Assembly (NCBI GenBank): GCA_958430865.1
Contig: CAUDNR010001393.1
Coordinates: 512-13,106 of the forward strand
Direction: 5' to 3'
From: Entrophospora sp. SA101
Taxonomy: Eukaryota > Glomeromycota > Glomeromycetes > Entrophosporales > Entrophosporaceae
Length of the DNA: 12,595 bases
Shown: positions 1 to 8,734 of the stretch, in pieces
Layout of the letters: each line of letters begins with the position of its first letter
Numbering within the stretch: the stretch's first letter is position 1
The notes under the pieces: generated by a model
Told to the model about the DNA's origin: nothing
Database searches by the model: none
What the model saw: the letters and a program-made list of their open reading frames with translations, nothing else
Translations under genes and position numbers: made by a program

Positions 1-392
1 TACACATCAAGATGTGGATACCATCCAACAGAAGACAGTTTTATATTTTCAATGAATTTTGACGAGAACAATAATTTTGATAAATGTTGTAAATTAAACA
101 GAGTGAAAAATTCTAATTTTGCAATCTATCATGATCCATCCAGAGGTCCAACATTTGGATATCCAGATTTAAGTATTAGTGATCGGTGCAATGAAAATTC
201 CAGATCAAATTATGAGCCAAAATCTTATTACTCACATAATGACACTACACAAATTCCTTCATTCTATGTTGATGACTATGAAATATTTCAGGTAACAAAA
301 TTTATTTAATAACTATAATTAATAGATTGATTAATAATTAATTAATTGTTTATTTTCAGGTTATCAAATCCAAGAAAACTTTGTTCAGTTAA
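1..392 (+). CDS. TLDc-domain protein, 3' end (partial, two exons)
   Basis: The reading frame is open from base 1, so the gene begins outside the window. Exon A is 1-291. A 68-bp GT-AG intron follows (292-359, donor CAG|GTAACA, acceptor TTTTCAG). The last exon is 360-392, ending in TAA at 390-392. The visible product is 107 residues. It has features I associate with the C-terminal half of TLDc domains: a DSFIFS strand, a 'SRVKNSNFAIYHDPSRGPTFG'-like stretch (here LNRVKNSNFAIYHDPSRGP then TFG), then a DLSISD segment, an acidic D-D-Y-E-I-F-Q-V-I strand and a short basic tail. TLDc proteins are linked to oxidation resistance and, in eukaryotes, to V-ATPase binding. In mycorrhizal fungi the domain often sits behind BTB or other modules, which would lie upstream here and cannot be seen. 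The family call is from recognised motifs, not a search. Confidence 0.72.
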
Positions 393-400
393 TTATTCAA

Positions 401-1677
401 TTAATCATCGGCCCCACCAGATGATTTCCAAGCACCAAGAATTAATTCAATGACTTCAGGTATACCAACACCATTTTTAACTTGGGTGAACACAGTTGGT
501 CCACTTTCCCTATAAATATGTTTTATAATCATTGACCGTTAACAATTTTGTCAACAATCAAATTAAATGCAAACATTATCATTGATTTACCTCATTTTAC
601 GTGCATCTCTTTCCATTACTGATAGATCGGCACCCACTATCTCTGCTAAATCAGTTTTATTAATAATCAATAGATCTGATTGAGTGATACCTGGTCCTCC
701 TTTACGGGGTATCTTATCACCACCTGCTACATCAATAACTATTTTATATTTAATTTTTATTAATTAGAATGTTTATACATGTAATTTTAGTTATTTAATT
801 TATTACTATTCATTACAATATATTTAAATAAAAATAAGTTTAGATTTTTTTCTTACCATAAATGATATAATCTGCCAATTCACGCGAGTAATTTGCTATA
901 AAGAAATTTAAATCAATCAATCAATCACATCAGAGAATATATAATACATGCTCTGACCGCCCCACCCACATATATATATTAAATATTATTACCAGCTAAA
1001 TTATCACCTCCACTCTCGATCAACAATAATTGAGTGTTGAATTTAGCATGTAATTGTTCCAATGCATTCAAATTAGCCGAAATATCTTCACGTATTGCAG
1101 CATGTGGACATCCACCTGTTTCGATGGCTTTGATACGTTCAGTTGGTAATGCCTCATTACGTACTAGGAATTCGGTATCCTCTTTCGTGAATATGTCATT
1201 GGTAACTGCTGCAATTGAATATTGGTTTCTTAATGCTTTACATAATGCTAACATCAATGCCGTTTTTCCTGACCCAACTGGTCTAAACAATTGATAAAAT
1301 TTGTAGGATGATTAATATAAGAGTTGTGACTTTGATTGATAGATTGATTCTAATTTTAAGTTTTAATTCTAATTCTAATATAATTCTAAATTTATAAATT
1401 AATAATAATAATTGAAAAATATCACTTACCCACCAATTCCAACTGTGAAAGCTCGCTCTTTCCAATTTCTATTTTCAATTTTTGGCAATTCTCGTTCTGT
1501 ATACTTTCCAGGATTTTCTAAATGTTCATGTGTATGCCCATGATCTCCTCCCGCTCCTACTCCGCCATGACTATGTTGTGGTCCACTTTCGTCATGTGAG
1601 TGAGAATGGCTATTGTTATTATTATCAGTATTTGACATATGGTCTTCGAAACGACAAACTTCTTTTTGTGAGCTCAT
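401..1677 (-). CDS. ureG: urease accessory GTPase UreG (five exons)
   Basis: UreG is a SIMIBI-class GTPase that carries nickel and, with UreD/UreF-type partners, activates apo-urease. Exons on the minus strand are 1677-1430, 1282-993, 895-857, 738-591 and 509-401. The four GT-AG introns are 147, 97, 118 and 81 bp. Splicing gives 834 nt, 277 aa, a usual length for a fungal or plant UreG. The N-terminus is histidine-rich: ten His by residue 52, mostly in HSHSH and HGHTHEH runs, as in eukaryotic UreGs thought to bind nickel. The P-loop GGPVGSGKT is at 82-90, the metal-binding CPH at 141-143, ESGGDN at 172-177 and the guanine-specificity NKTD at 219-222. No key residue is missing. The start is the first ATG of exon 1; Met14 is an alternative but would still leave the His-rich tract. 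The gene is divergent from the urease gene and converges on the TLDc gene. Confidence 0.95.
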
Positions 1678-2167
1678 TATTATATTATTAATAATTTATA
1701 AATTTTAGAAATATTTAATTGGTAATAAATAGTAAAAGAAAAAAAAAGAGCAAAGAAAAATTTAAGAATATTGATCTTACTAAAATAGTATTACCCATAA
1801 ACTAAATTGCCATTGTTATTATCATCATTATAATTGGTCAAAGATAATCAATCATTTAAATGAGGGGTGGGAATAGAAGACATTGTTATTCGTGATTCAT
1901 TACATCTCATTCACTGCATTCTCCTTCCATTCATTCATCCGTTCATTCACCCATTAATTAATCAATTTTCTTATACATAATGAGCGAAATGAAGTAAAAA
2001 ATCTCGATCAACCTATCTCTTATCATCTTATCAATGTGGTACACACACATTTTTAAAAAGTGTGAAAATTTTTTAAATTAATGTTTTTATCATTTCACAT
2101 TATTTACATTATTTAATATTTAGTCATTTAACAAATAGCTCAAAAAAAATCTATATTTTAATTAATA
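1678..2167. promoter_or_regulatory. shared intergenic region of the divergent ureG and urease genes, with GATA-type motifs
   Basis: These 490 bp separate two start codons facing away from each other, so both promoters must lie here or overlap. GATAA cores occur at 1843-1847 (+) and, read on the minus strand, at 1819-1823, 2020-2024 and 2028-2032. The last two are 8 bp apart and lie beside a GATAG core at about 2013-2017. CCAAT pentamers on the minus strand lie at 1718-1722 and 1833-1837. A CATT/TTCA-rich tract covers about 1908-1953. Fungal GATA factors (AreA/Nit2/Gln3 type) control nitrogen scavenging genes, so these sites would suit urease. In DNA this AT-rich, two or three such pentamers are expected by chance, so the regulatory reading is inference. 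Confidence 0.5.
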
Positions 2168-5100
2168 ATGAGATTGGTACCTCGAGAGCTTGATAAACTT
2201 GTTCTTCACCAAGTTGGTTCCTTAGCTCAAAAACGTCTTGCACGTGGAGTAAAATTAAACCATACAGAAGCCACCGCTCTCATTGCCTCTCAACTATTGG
2301 AATTGATCCGTGATGGCAATAATTCTGTTTCAGATTTGATGAACATTGGCAAACGAATACTCGGGAGACAACATGTTCAGCCTGATGTTTTGGAAACTTT
2401 GGTCGAAGTGCAAGTTGAAGGAACTTTTCCCGACGGCACTTATTTGGTTACTGTCCATGACCCAATCTCTTCTGATGATATTGACTTGGGATTGGCTTTG
2501 TACGGAAGTTTCTTACCGATTCCTGATAAATCTAAATTTACTCGACAATCAACAAAAGTTAGTAAGGAAGATAAAGATGTTGCTCCCGGCGCTGTTATTG
2601 TTAAACCTGGTAAAATTATTTTGAATGAAGGTAGAGAAAGAGTTGCTGTAAAGGTTACAAATACCGGTGATAGACCAATTCAAGTAAATATATGCATTGA
2701 TAAATTTTTTTATTCAAAGTACTCACGTGACTATTATGATGACCAATAAAAATAACTCTGATTTATAATCTTTACACATATTTATATAGGTTGGGTCCCA
2801 TTATCATTTTATTGAGACGAATCCAGCATTGAAATTTGATAGGGGTCAATCATATGGTAAAAGACTTGATATACCAGCTGGATCAGCTGTACGTTTTGAG
2901 CCAGGCGAAACAAAAACAGTCACATTGGTATCAATTGCTGGATCGAAATATATTAGTGGTGGAAATGGAATAGCAACCGGAAAGGTTGATTTGTCAAAAA
3001 TTGAATCAATTGTTGAAACTTTATTAAATAAAGGATTTAACCATAGCCCACAACCACAACTTGCTTCATCATCGTGCACCCCATACACTATTGACAGAAG
3101 AGCTTATTCTGATATTTTTGGTCCAACAACTGGGGATAAAGTTAGATTGGGTAATACTAATTTATGGTTGGAGATTGAAAAGGATTATACCAAGTATGGC
3201 GATGAGTGTAAATTTGGTGGTGGCAAAGTGTTGAGAGAGGGTATGGGTCAATCAACTACCATAACTGACAAGGATGCTTTAGATTTAGTTATAACTAATG
3301 CTATAGTTCTTGATTATACTGGAATTTATAAAGTAATTATATTATTATTTTTATTTTGTTGGAGAGGAAAATATTATTTTCGTTAATAATTTAATAAATT
3401 TTTCATATTTGTAAATAAGGCTGATATTGGAATAAAGAATGGATTAATTGTTGGTGTTGGTAAAGCTGGTAATCCTGATGTTATGGAAGGTGTGACACCT
3501 GGAATGATTGTAGGTGCTACTACTGAAGCCTTGGCTGGTGAAGGTCACATATTCACAGCTGGTGCCTTGGATGTTCACGTTCATTATATTTGTCCTCAAT
3601 TAATTCCTGAGGTAAACCTATGTTTCTTAATATTAATAATTTAATAATTTTTGTATTAATTCATTAATTGACACATTCTCACGTACATATTCTCTTCCTC
3701 TTTCTCTCACATTTATTACATATAGGCAATATCATCTGGTATTACAACATTAGTAGGTGGAGGTACAGGGCCAAATACTGGTACCAATGCAACAACATGT
3801 ACACCGGGGCAACATCATATAGAAATGATGCTATCTGCAACAGATGATATGCCAATTAATTTTGGTTTTACTGGTAAAGGTAATTCGTCAGATCCTGTTG
3901 CTTTAGTGGAGCAAATCAGAGCAGGTGCTATGGGATTGAAATTACATGAAGATTGGGGTACAACACCTGCTGCCATTGACACTTGTTTAGCTGTTGCAGA
4001 AGAATATGATGTCCAGGTATATAAATAATATATATATCATAATAGTAATAATAGTAATCATATATTAATATTGTTAATATTTATTACTAGGTAAATATTC
4101 ATACAGATACACTCAACGAGTCAGGATTTGTAGAGAATTCAATAGAAGCCTTTAAGAACCGTACAATTCATGCATACCATTCTGAGGGAGCAGGTGGTGG
4201 ACATGCACCAGATATTATCAAAGTATGTGGTGAACCAAATATTATACCATCATCAACCAATCCAACAAGACCTTATACATCAAATACACTTGACGAACAT
4301 GTTGATATGTTGATGGTTTGTCATCATCTTGACAAAAATATCCCAGAGGATATTGCATTTGCTGAATCACGTATAAGAGCTGAGACAATTGCTGCCGAGG
4401 ATGTTTTACATGATTTAGGAGCTATTAGTATCATTAGTTCTGATTCACAAGCTATGGGTAGAATTGGTGAAGTGGTGCTAAGAACCTGGAAGACTGCTCA
4501 CAAAATGAAATCCCAAAGAGGTAGATTAGGTGATGATAATGATGGTCAGGCTGATAATTTCAGAATTAAAAGATATGTTGCCAAATACACCATCAACCCG
4601 TAAGTATATAAATCTTATAATTATTAATTCTTTTTTTTTTTTTTTTTTTTTAATATAAATTTTTAATTTTTATCTCTTGAATGGGAAATATAATAAAATA
4701 TATGTAGTGCTATCGTGTGTGGTATAGGACATTTGGTAGGATCAATTGAAGTTGGAAAAGTAGCAGACTTGGCGATGTACAATCCAGCATTCTTTGGTAC
4801 AAAACCAGAAATAGTTATCAAGTCAGGTGTAATTGTTTGGTCACAAATGGGTGATGCAAATGCCTCGATCCCAACAACTCAACCTGTTATTTCAAGACCA
4901 ATGTTTGGTTCATATGGATCAGCTGCAGCCAAAAATTCATTTGCATTTGTTAGTCAATTGTCATTACTTGAATCAACAGTACCACATTATGGTTTGAAGA
5001 AGAAGATTGAGGCGGTGAAGAAGTGTAGAAATATTGGTAAAAAAGATATGAAATTGAATGATTATTTGCCAAAGATAGAGGTTGACCCAGAAACTTATGT

Positions 5101-5179
5101 TGTTAAAGCTGATGGAGTTGTATGTTCCTGTGATCCTATCAAGTATTTACCTTTAACTCAATCTGTTTATTTGTTTTAA
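2168..5179 (+). CDS. urease, single-chain fungal/plant type (six exons)
   Basis: Urease is the nickel enzyme that hydrolyses urea to ammonia and carbamate/CO2. Exons are 2168-2683, 2790-3332, 3420-3611, 3726-4016, 4091-4599 and 4708-5179; all introns are GT-AG. Splicing gives 2523 nt, 840 aa, the length of jack bean urease. The order is that of fused bacterial subunits: gamma-like 1-100, a linker, beta-like about 140-250, alpha-like from about 270. The nickel and catalytic residues are all present: HVH at 406-408, the lysine to be carbamylated in GLKLHEDW at 489, His518, His544, flap CHH at 591-593 and Asp632 in SSDSQAMGR. Each is one less than in jack bean. The start [11 protein letters not shown] matches the family N-terminus. 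The adjacent divergent ureG supplies its activator. In mycorrhizal fungi, urease releases ammonium from arginine-derived urea for transfer to the plant; that role is known biology, not visible here. Confidence 0.97.
4631..4651 (+). repeat. poly-T run of 21 in urease intron 5
   Basis: An uninterrupted run of T lies in the fifth intron (4600-4707), about 56 bp before the acceptor TATGTAG. It may serve as a polypyrimidine stretch and is prone to length variation and sequencing error. It does not affect the coding frame. Confidence 0.9.
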
Positions 5180-6105
5180 AATTTTTTTATTTAGTCGCTT
5201 GATAAAAATATTTTTCATTCTTTTATTTTTTTTCTTTTATATATATTTTTGTTATTAATTTATATATTTATTTGTATTTATTTTTTAAAATTTAAATTTG
5301 GTCAATGTTAAAAATAAAATCAAGAATTTATTTAAAATTTATTACATTAGTTTTTACCAATTAATTACTTGAAAAGCTTTCATTTACTAATGTTATTATA
5401 AATAGTTGATTTACTATAAAATATTACCACCACCATCAAAAACAGGCAAATTATTAATTACGTTTACCTATGTTAAATATAAAATCATTTGTCTTTTATA
5501 TCCATGGCCATTTCAATCAAATGAATTACTAATTATTATTCAATTTGAGTTTTGTTGATATATTATATTATCACGTTTTTAGTTGCATCCAAACTATAAA
5601 AGTCAAATTTATATTTAACTTTACTGAATGAGTTAATTTCATGGTAGGCTTTTTCTATCAATCCAATTTACAATAAGCTTGTTGTTGATTGTTGTTGATT
5701 CAAGCATTGATTCAAATTTTGGGACTTCTTGATGGTAATAAATTTAAAATTTGTTGTACTGTGAAAGGTTATTCCAAAATAACTTTGGGGAAAAAGTATT
5801 TGACAATTTTCTCATTAGAAGAAATTGTATAGAAAATTTTTTGATTCTTTAAAATCATTTTCATTCCACTTGGAAATATTTTTCTTTAGAATTTTCTTGA
5901 TCTCCATTGGAAGGCACATCAATTTCTTTCTAAGAAAGACATAAACAATGGTTTTCAATACCTTTGAAATCATTGGATTTTAAGGACCATCCTGAGCCAC
6001 CGTTGATTAATCTTTCAAGTATACCAAATAGTAATTAGATACATTGATGAAGATTGAAACCTAAATTGAGTTGAATCCAGTTTTTTTTCCAATAATTAAA
6101 TGGCT
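5180..6105. other. non-coding spacer downstream of urease, with one decayed reading frame
   Basis: The first part is the urease 3' flank: T-rich, with a possible polyadenylation hexamer AATAAA at 5313-5318, a weak signal in DNA this AT-rich. I find no intact gene. On the minus strand, 6034-5930 is open for 34 codons containing GGSGWSLKSNDFKGIENHC. After one TAG it stays open for another 22 codons to TGA at 5861-5863. The residue composition looks protein-like, so this could be a remnant of a gene or transposon, but I do not recognise it. A short TTGTTGTTGATT duplication lies near 5680-5700. Confidence 0.45.
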
Positions 6106-6321
6106 TTGTAAATCATCATATGATGATGATAAAATAATATAATGGTAAAATTATTTGATCGCGTCGTGTCACATGTCGTGGATGGCGCAAATGTATATTA
6201 TTAATATAACATATAATGGGAGCCTTTCAATATACAGTTAAGCCTTGATAAGCTGAACTTTTGGGAATCACACGATATAAATTCGGCTTATAAAAATTCA
6301 GTTTATGATGATGATTTACAA
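6106..6321. repeat. 14-bp perfect inverted repeat with a central palindrome
   Basis: TTGTAAATCATCAT at 6106-6119 recurs inverted as ATGATGATTTACAA at 6308-6321. The left arm also forms a 16-bp perfect palindrome (ATCATCAT/ATGATGAT, 6112-6127). The interval contains the diverged MITE end at 6233. It could be the outer boundary of an old element or a chance product of the ATG/CAT-rich context; I see no clear target-site duplication. Confidence 0.4.
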
Positions 6322-6332
6322 TTATTTATAAT
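6233..6332 (+). mobile_element. diverged pogo/Tc1-mariner-like terminal sequence
   Basis: TACAGTTAAGCCTTGATAAG then CTGAAC (6233-6258) resembles the end of the neighbouring palindromic MITE: its CTTGATAAGCTGAAC agrees at 11 of 15 positions with CTCGATAAGTCGGAC. It is followed by two related words, TTCGGCTTAT and TTCAGTTTAT, as seen in repeated internal motifs of such ends. It begins with TA, fitting a TA-inserting element. No matching right end of its own is visible, so it is either a decayed solo end or the left end of a larger element into which 6333-6428 inserted. Confidence 0.4.
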
Positions 6333-6428
6333 TACACATCTAAACTCGATAAGTCGGACGCAGCAATCAATTGTTTAAAGTACTTTATAATATAAATAAA
6401 TGTCCGACTTATCGAGTTTAGATGTGTA
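6333..6428. mobile_element. near-palindromic MITE with TA ends (Tc1/mariner-pogo type)
   Basis: The arms 6333-6359 and 6402-6428 are perfect 27-bp inverted repeats (TACACATCTAAACTCGATAA then GTCGGAC), separated by a 42-nt AT-rich loop. Each end is TA, the target duplicated by Tc1/mariner and pogo/Fot1 transposases, and the CTCGATAAGTCGGAC core is typical of pogo-like ends. At 96 bp it has no coding capacity, so it would be moved in trans. Perfect arms mean recent insertion, gene conversion between arms, or selection on the hairpin. The structure is seen directly; the family is inferred from the TA ends and motif. Confidence 0.75.
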
Positions 6429-7670
6429 GTATGAAAATTAATAATTATCGAATTAATTTTTCCAATTTGTGTGACAAATTTAAAATCTGTAGAAATTCTA
6501 TCTGTGTCACTTTCTTCTGTGAGCTTCTATATAGGAGAAAGCGGGCAGAATGATTAATTAATTACAATTAGAATAGGAAAGCATTATTGCACACACACAA
6601 AAAAAAAATATTAAACGTATTCATTTTCTAATATTTATATTTTCACAAACAAGAGCTAACCAGAACCCCTCCTGTTATCCTGCTACATAAAGAAAATGAA
6701 CTTGCATCTTGATAAAAATTAAATTATATCAGTTATTTTGCGATACGTATGAAAAAATATTATCATAGATTGATTGTGACTGTGAGATTTTTAAAAAGCT
6801 TACTGGCATAAACAGCTTTTTCATGTAATTTTGTAATGATTTTGATTAGTTGGTTTGAATTTTCAGGCTTATAGAATAATCCAAATTCATTGAATTAGTT
6901 TTGGAAACAAATATTAATAATTTCATTAAATATAAATCAATTAAATTAATAATATTTAAACATTTTAAACGATTTTTAAAATGAAATAAGTCTCAATCCC
7001 ATGGATATGTAATCATTTGAATAATAAATAATAAATTCTATTATAAACCTATAATATTATTATGGAAATCGTTGTAATATACATATATGTGAAAGTAAAT
7101 CAAAAACATTAGGAAATCATATGATAAAAAAATTATTGTAAATGTGAAAACTTTATCAAATCTATTGAAATTATTGTAAAAAGGTCACAATCATAAACAT
7201 TTCATTACGTGAAATCTTTGTTAATTATATTTTTTCTATCAGTCAATGTAAAGACTCCAGACAAGGCTGTCAGTTTTTGGTCTTTTCGAGTGGTCTGAAA
7301 TGCAAAAGAAAGACGAAGAAATAACTAACGACTGACACCGTTAATTACACACAACTAAAACGAAACACGACTTCCAACAAAGTATTTATTTCTCTCGTTT
7401 TGAATAAAAAGAAAAAAAATTTTCGGTTGAATAAAAAAATAATCATTTTAATTTAATTAAAATTTATTTCCAAATTGGGTAAAATATTTAAACAACTTTT
7501 AGTAACATGGTAAATCAAATCGTTATTTGTTATTATTTTATATTTGTCAAAATGTGTACAAATTGATTTGCGGAATACTCACTCCGATAGGCGATTTTTT
7601 CCCACGAGTGACTTTTCCAATGAGGAACTTGTTATTCGCAAAGTAAACTCCGTAAATAAAGAAAAAAATA
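6429..7670. other. AT-rich intergenic DNA, no gene recognised
   Basis: All frames on both strands are broken by stops at short intervals. The region holds simple tracts such as a CA run merging into poly-A (about 6589-6609) and A/T-only near-palindromes (for example ATTTTAAT/ATTAAAAT around 7446-7464). The part from about 7250 to 7380 and from 7570 onward is less AT-rich than its surroundings, but I can assign no gene there. Confidence 0.5.
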
Positions 7671-8082
7671 ATGAAGGATCCAAATAGGCAGTGTCACGAA
7701 TTTACCCTCGGCTTGAACAAAGTGAGGAAAGGTAGCAATGTTTGCAGCTGGTGCAAAAATTAGTGTTGGTTTCCAAAACTAGAGAGTTTCGCAACGTGCG
7801 AAAGTCAAAAGGTTTCACCATAAGTCGAAACTAATTTTGATTTTTGACCATTGACTTTTGATTTAGTTTTGGTATATAACTTTTAATTTTAGTTTTGACT
7901 TTCATCTCTTCAAAATAGTTTTGGCGACCAACACTAGTAAAAATGCAATAAAGAAAAATCTTTTTACAACACAATCATACTGAAAGCAAACGCTCGAACG
8001 GCCTATAGATATTGATGGCCAAAATTTATCTATTGCTTATATAATTACATTTAAAATTACTGACCTCACATTAGCTTGCTAA
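7671..8082 (+). pseudogene. possible CxxC zinc-finger (BED-like) remnant split by a MITE
   Basis: From ATG at 7671, 30 codons are open and contain CHEFT, a basic stretch, and C25-S-W-C28-K-N. They end where the hAT-like element (7761-7936) starts; its first three bases supply the stop TAG. Leaving out the element and one copy of the 8-bp target repeat, the same frame continues at 7945 for 12 codons (AIKKNLFTTQSY). It then meets TGA at 7981-7983 and is open for another 32 codons to TAA at 8080-8082. The spacing of F, CxxC and a following T-rich segment recalls BED-type fingers of transposases, but the downstream His/Cys pair is not evident. I see disruption directly; the family is a guess, and chance open frames of this size remain possible. 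Confidence 0.3.
7761..7936. mobile_element. hAT-like MITE, 176 bp, with imperfect 8-bp target duplication
   Basis: The terminal inverted repeats are 21 bp, matching at 19 positions: TAGTGTTGGTTTCCAAAACT+A at 7761-7781 and TAGTTTTGGCGACCAACACT+A at 7916-7936. Flanks are GCAAAAAT (7753-7760) and GTAAAAAT (7937-7944), an 8-bp direct repeat with one mismatch. Eight-base duplications and ends of the form (C/T)AGTGTTGG are characteristic of hAT transposons. The inside has no open frame and is rich in TTTGACTTT-like words on the right side, some of which pair with GAAAGTCAAAA on the left, so the whole can fold back. It is non-autonomous. Confidence 0.7.
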
Positions 8083-8349
8083 TAATGTATAGTAATGTAC
8101 TGGTACCGCACATAATTTTTAGTTTGAGTTTTAGTCACTAGTTAGAATGTGTCATCTTTATTTTTTAATATCGTTCTGAACGTTATTGTTAACCTCGTGA
8201 ATGAATAATAGGCCTTATTTACATTGGAAAGAGACAAATATTAAAAGTTGCACACAAATAATACACAATAATTTAAAAGATGTTTATTTATTTATATCAA
8301 TATTTGTATTTATTTATTATGATTTTAAAAATAGAAATTAATTAAATGG

Positions 8350-8391
8350 TTAATTCGTGAAGGTAAGGAGCATATCTCCATCATATTGCGC
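8350..8391 (-). CDS. possible terminal coding exon of an unplaced gene
   Basis: On the minus strand a good 3' splice site (T-rich tract, branch-like TACTAAAG, acceptor GTACAG at about 8415-8392) precedes 13 open codons reading AQYDGDMLLTFTN and a TAA at 8352-8350. The codons look more protein-like than the flanks. A GTATGT donor at 8434 would give an intron of only 43 bp behind a stop-laden upstream stretch, so the true partner exon is not identified; the gene at 8735-9166 is on the same strand and is one candidate. It may be chance. Confidence 0.25.
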   Translation of the reverse strand, partial: AQYDGDMLLTFTN

Positions 8392-8734
8392 CTGTACTTT
8401 AGTAAAAGAAACAAATAAATATTAACAAACATACATATATATATTCTTATGCCATTAAGTTCTTCTTAGAACTATTTACACATTATTTCAAATATTATGG
8501 ATCATGAATTAATAATGATAACAACAATAATATGCGTCATGTATAATTAAGTACTAATACAAATACACATGGATGAATAATGTTCATTTTTGTATTCGAA
8601 ATGTTCCATGAGGCTTTTTATTTTTTTTTTACTATGTTAATAATTGATATTAATATATATTTATTTGTGTACGAAATAATAAAAATCAAAACAAAAATCT
8701 AAACATTTTTGGTTTTTTCACAAAATTTAAAATT
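8392..8734. other. AT-rich spacer, nothing recognised
   Basis: Apart from the possible splice acceptor at its left edge, this stretch is very AT-rich with frequent stops on both strands. If 8350-8391 is the last exon of the 8735-9166 gene, this would be intron; otherwise it is the 3' flank of that gene. Confidence 0.4.

Noticed and set aside
916..932. 17-base word ATCAATCAATCACATCA in a ureG intron also present at 9326-9342 and its duplicate
   Set aside because: It is mostly a simple ATCA repeat, and the flanks do not match, so common origin is not supported.
1034..1294. 86-codon plus-strand frame opposite ureG exon 2
   Set aside because: It is the antisense shadow of a well-conserved UreG exon and has no motif of its own.
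3333..3386. Extension of urease exon 2 through the intron to the stop at 3384-3386
   Set aside because: Splicing at 3333-3419 restores conserved urease sequence exactly; the extension is intronic.
8392..8434. 43-bp intron joining 8350-8391 to sequence just upstream
   Set aside because: Too short for the introns seen here (68-147 bp), and the upstream sequence has stops in the needed frames.
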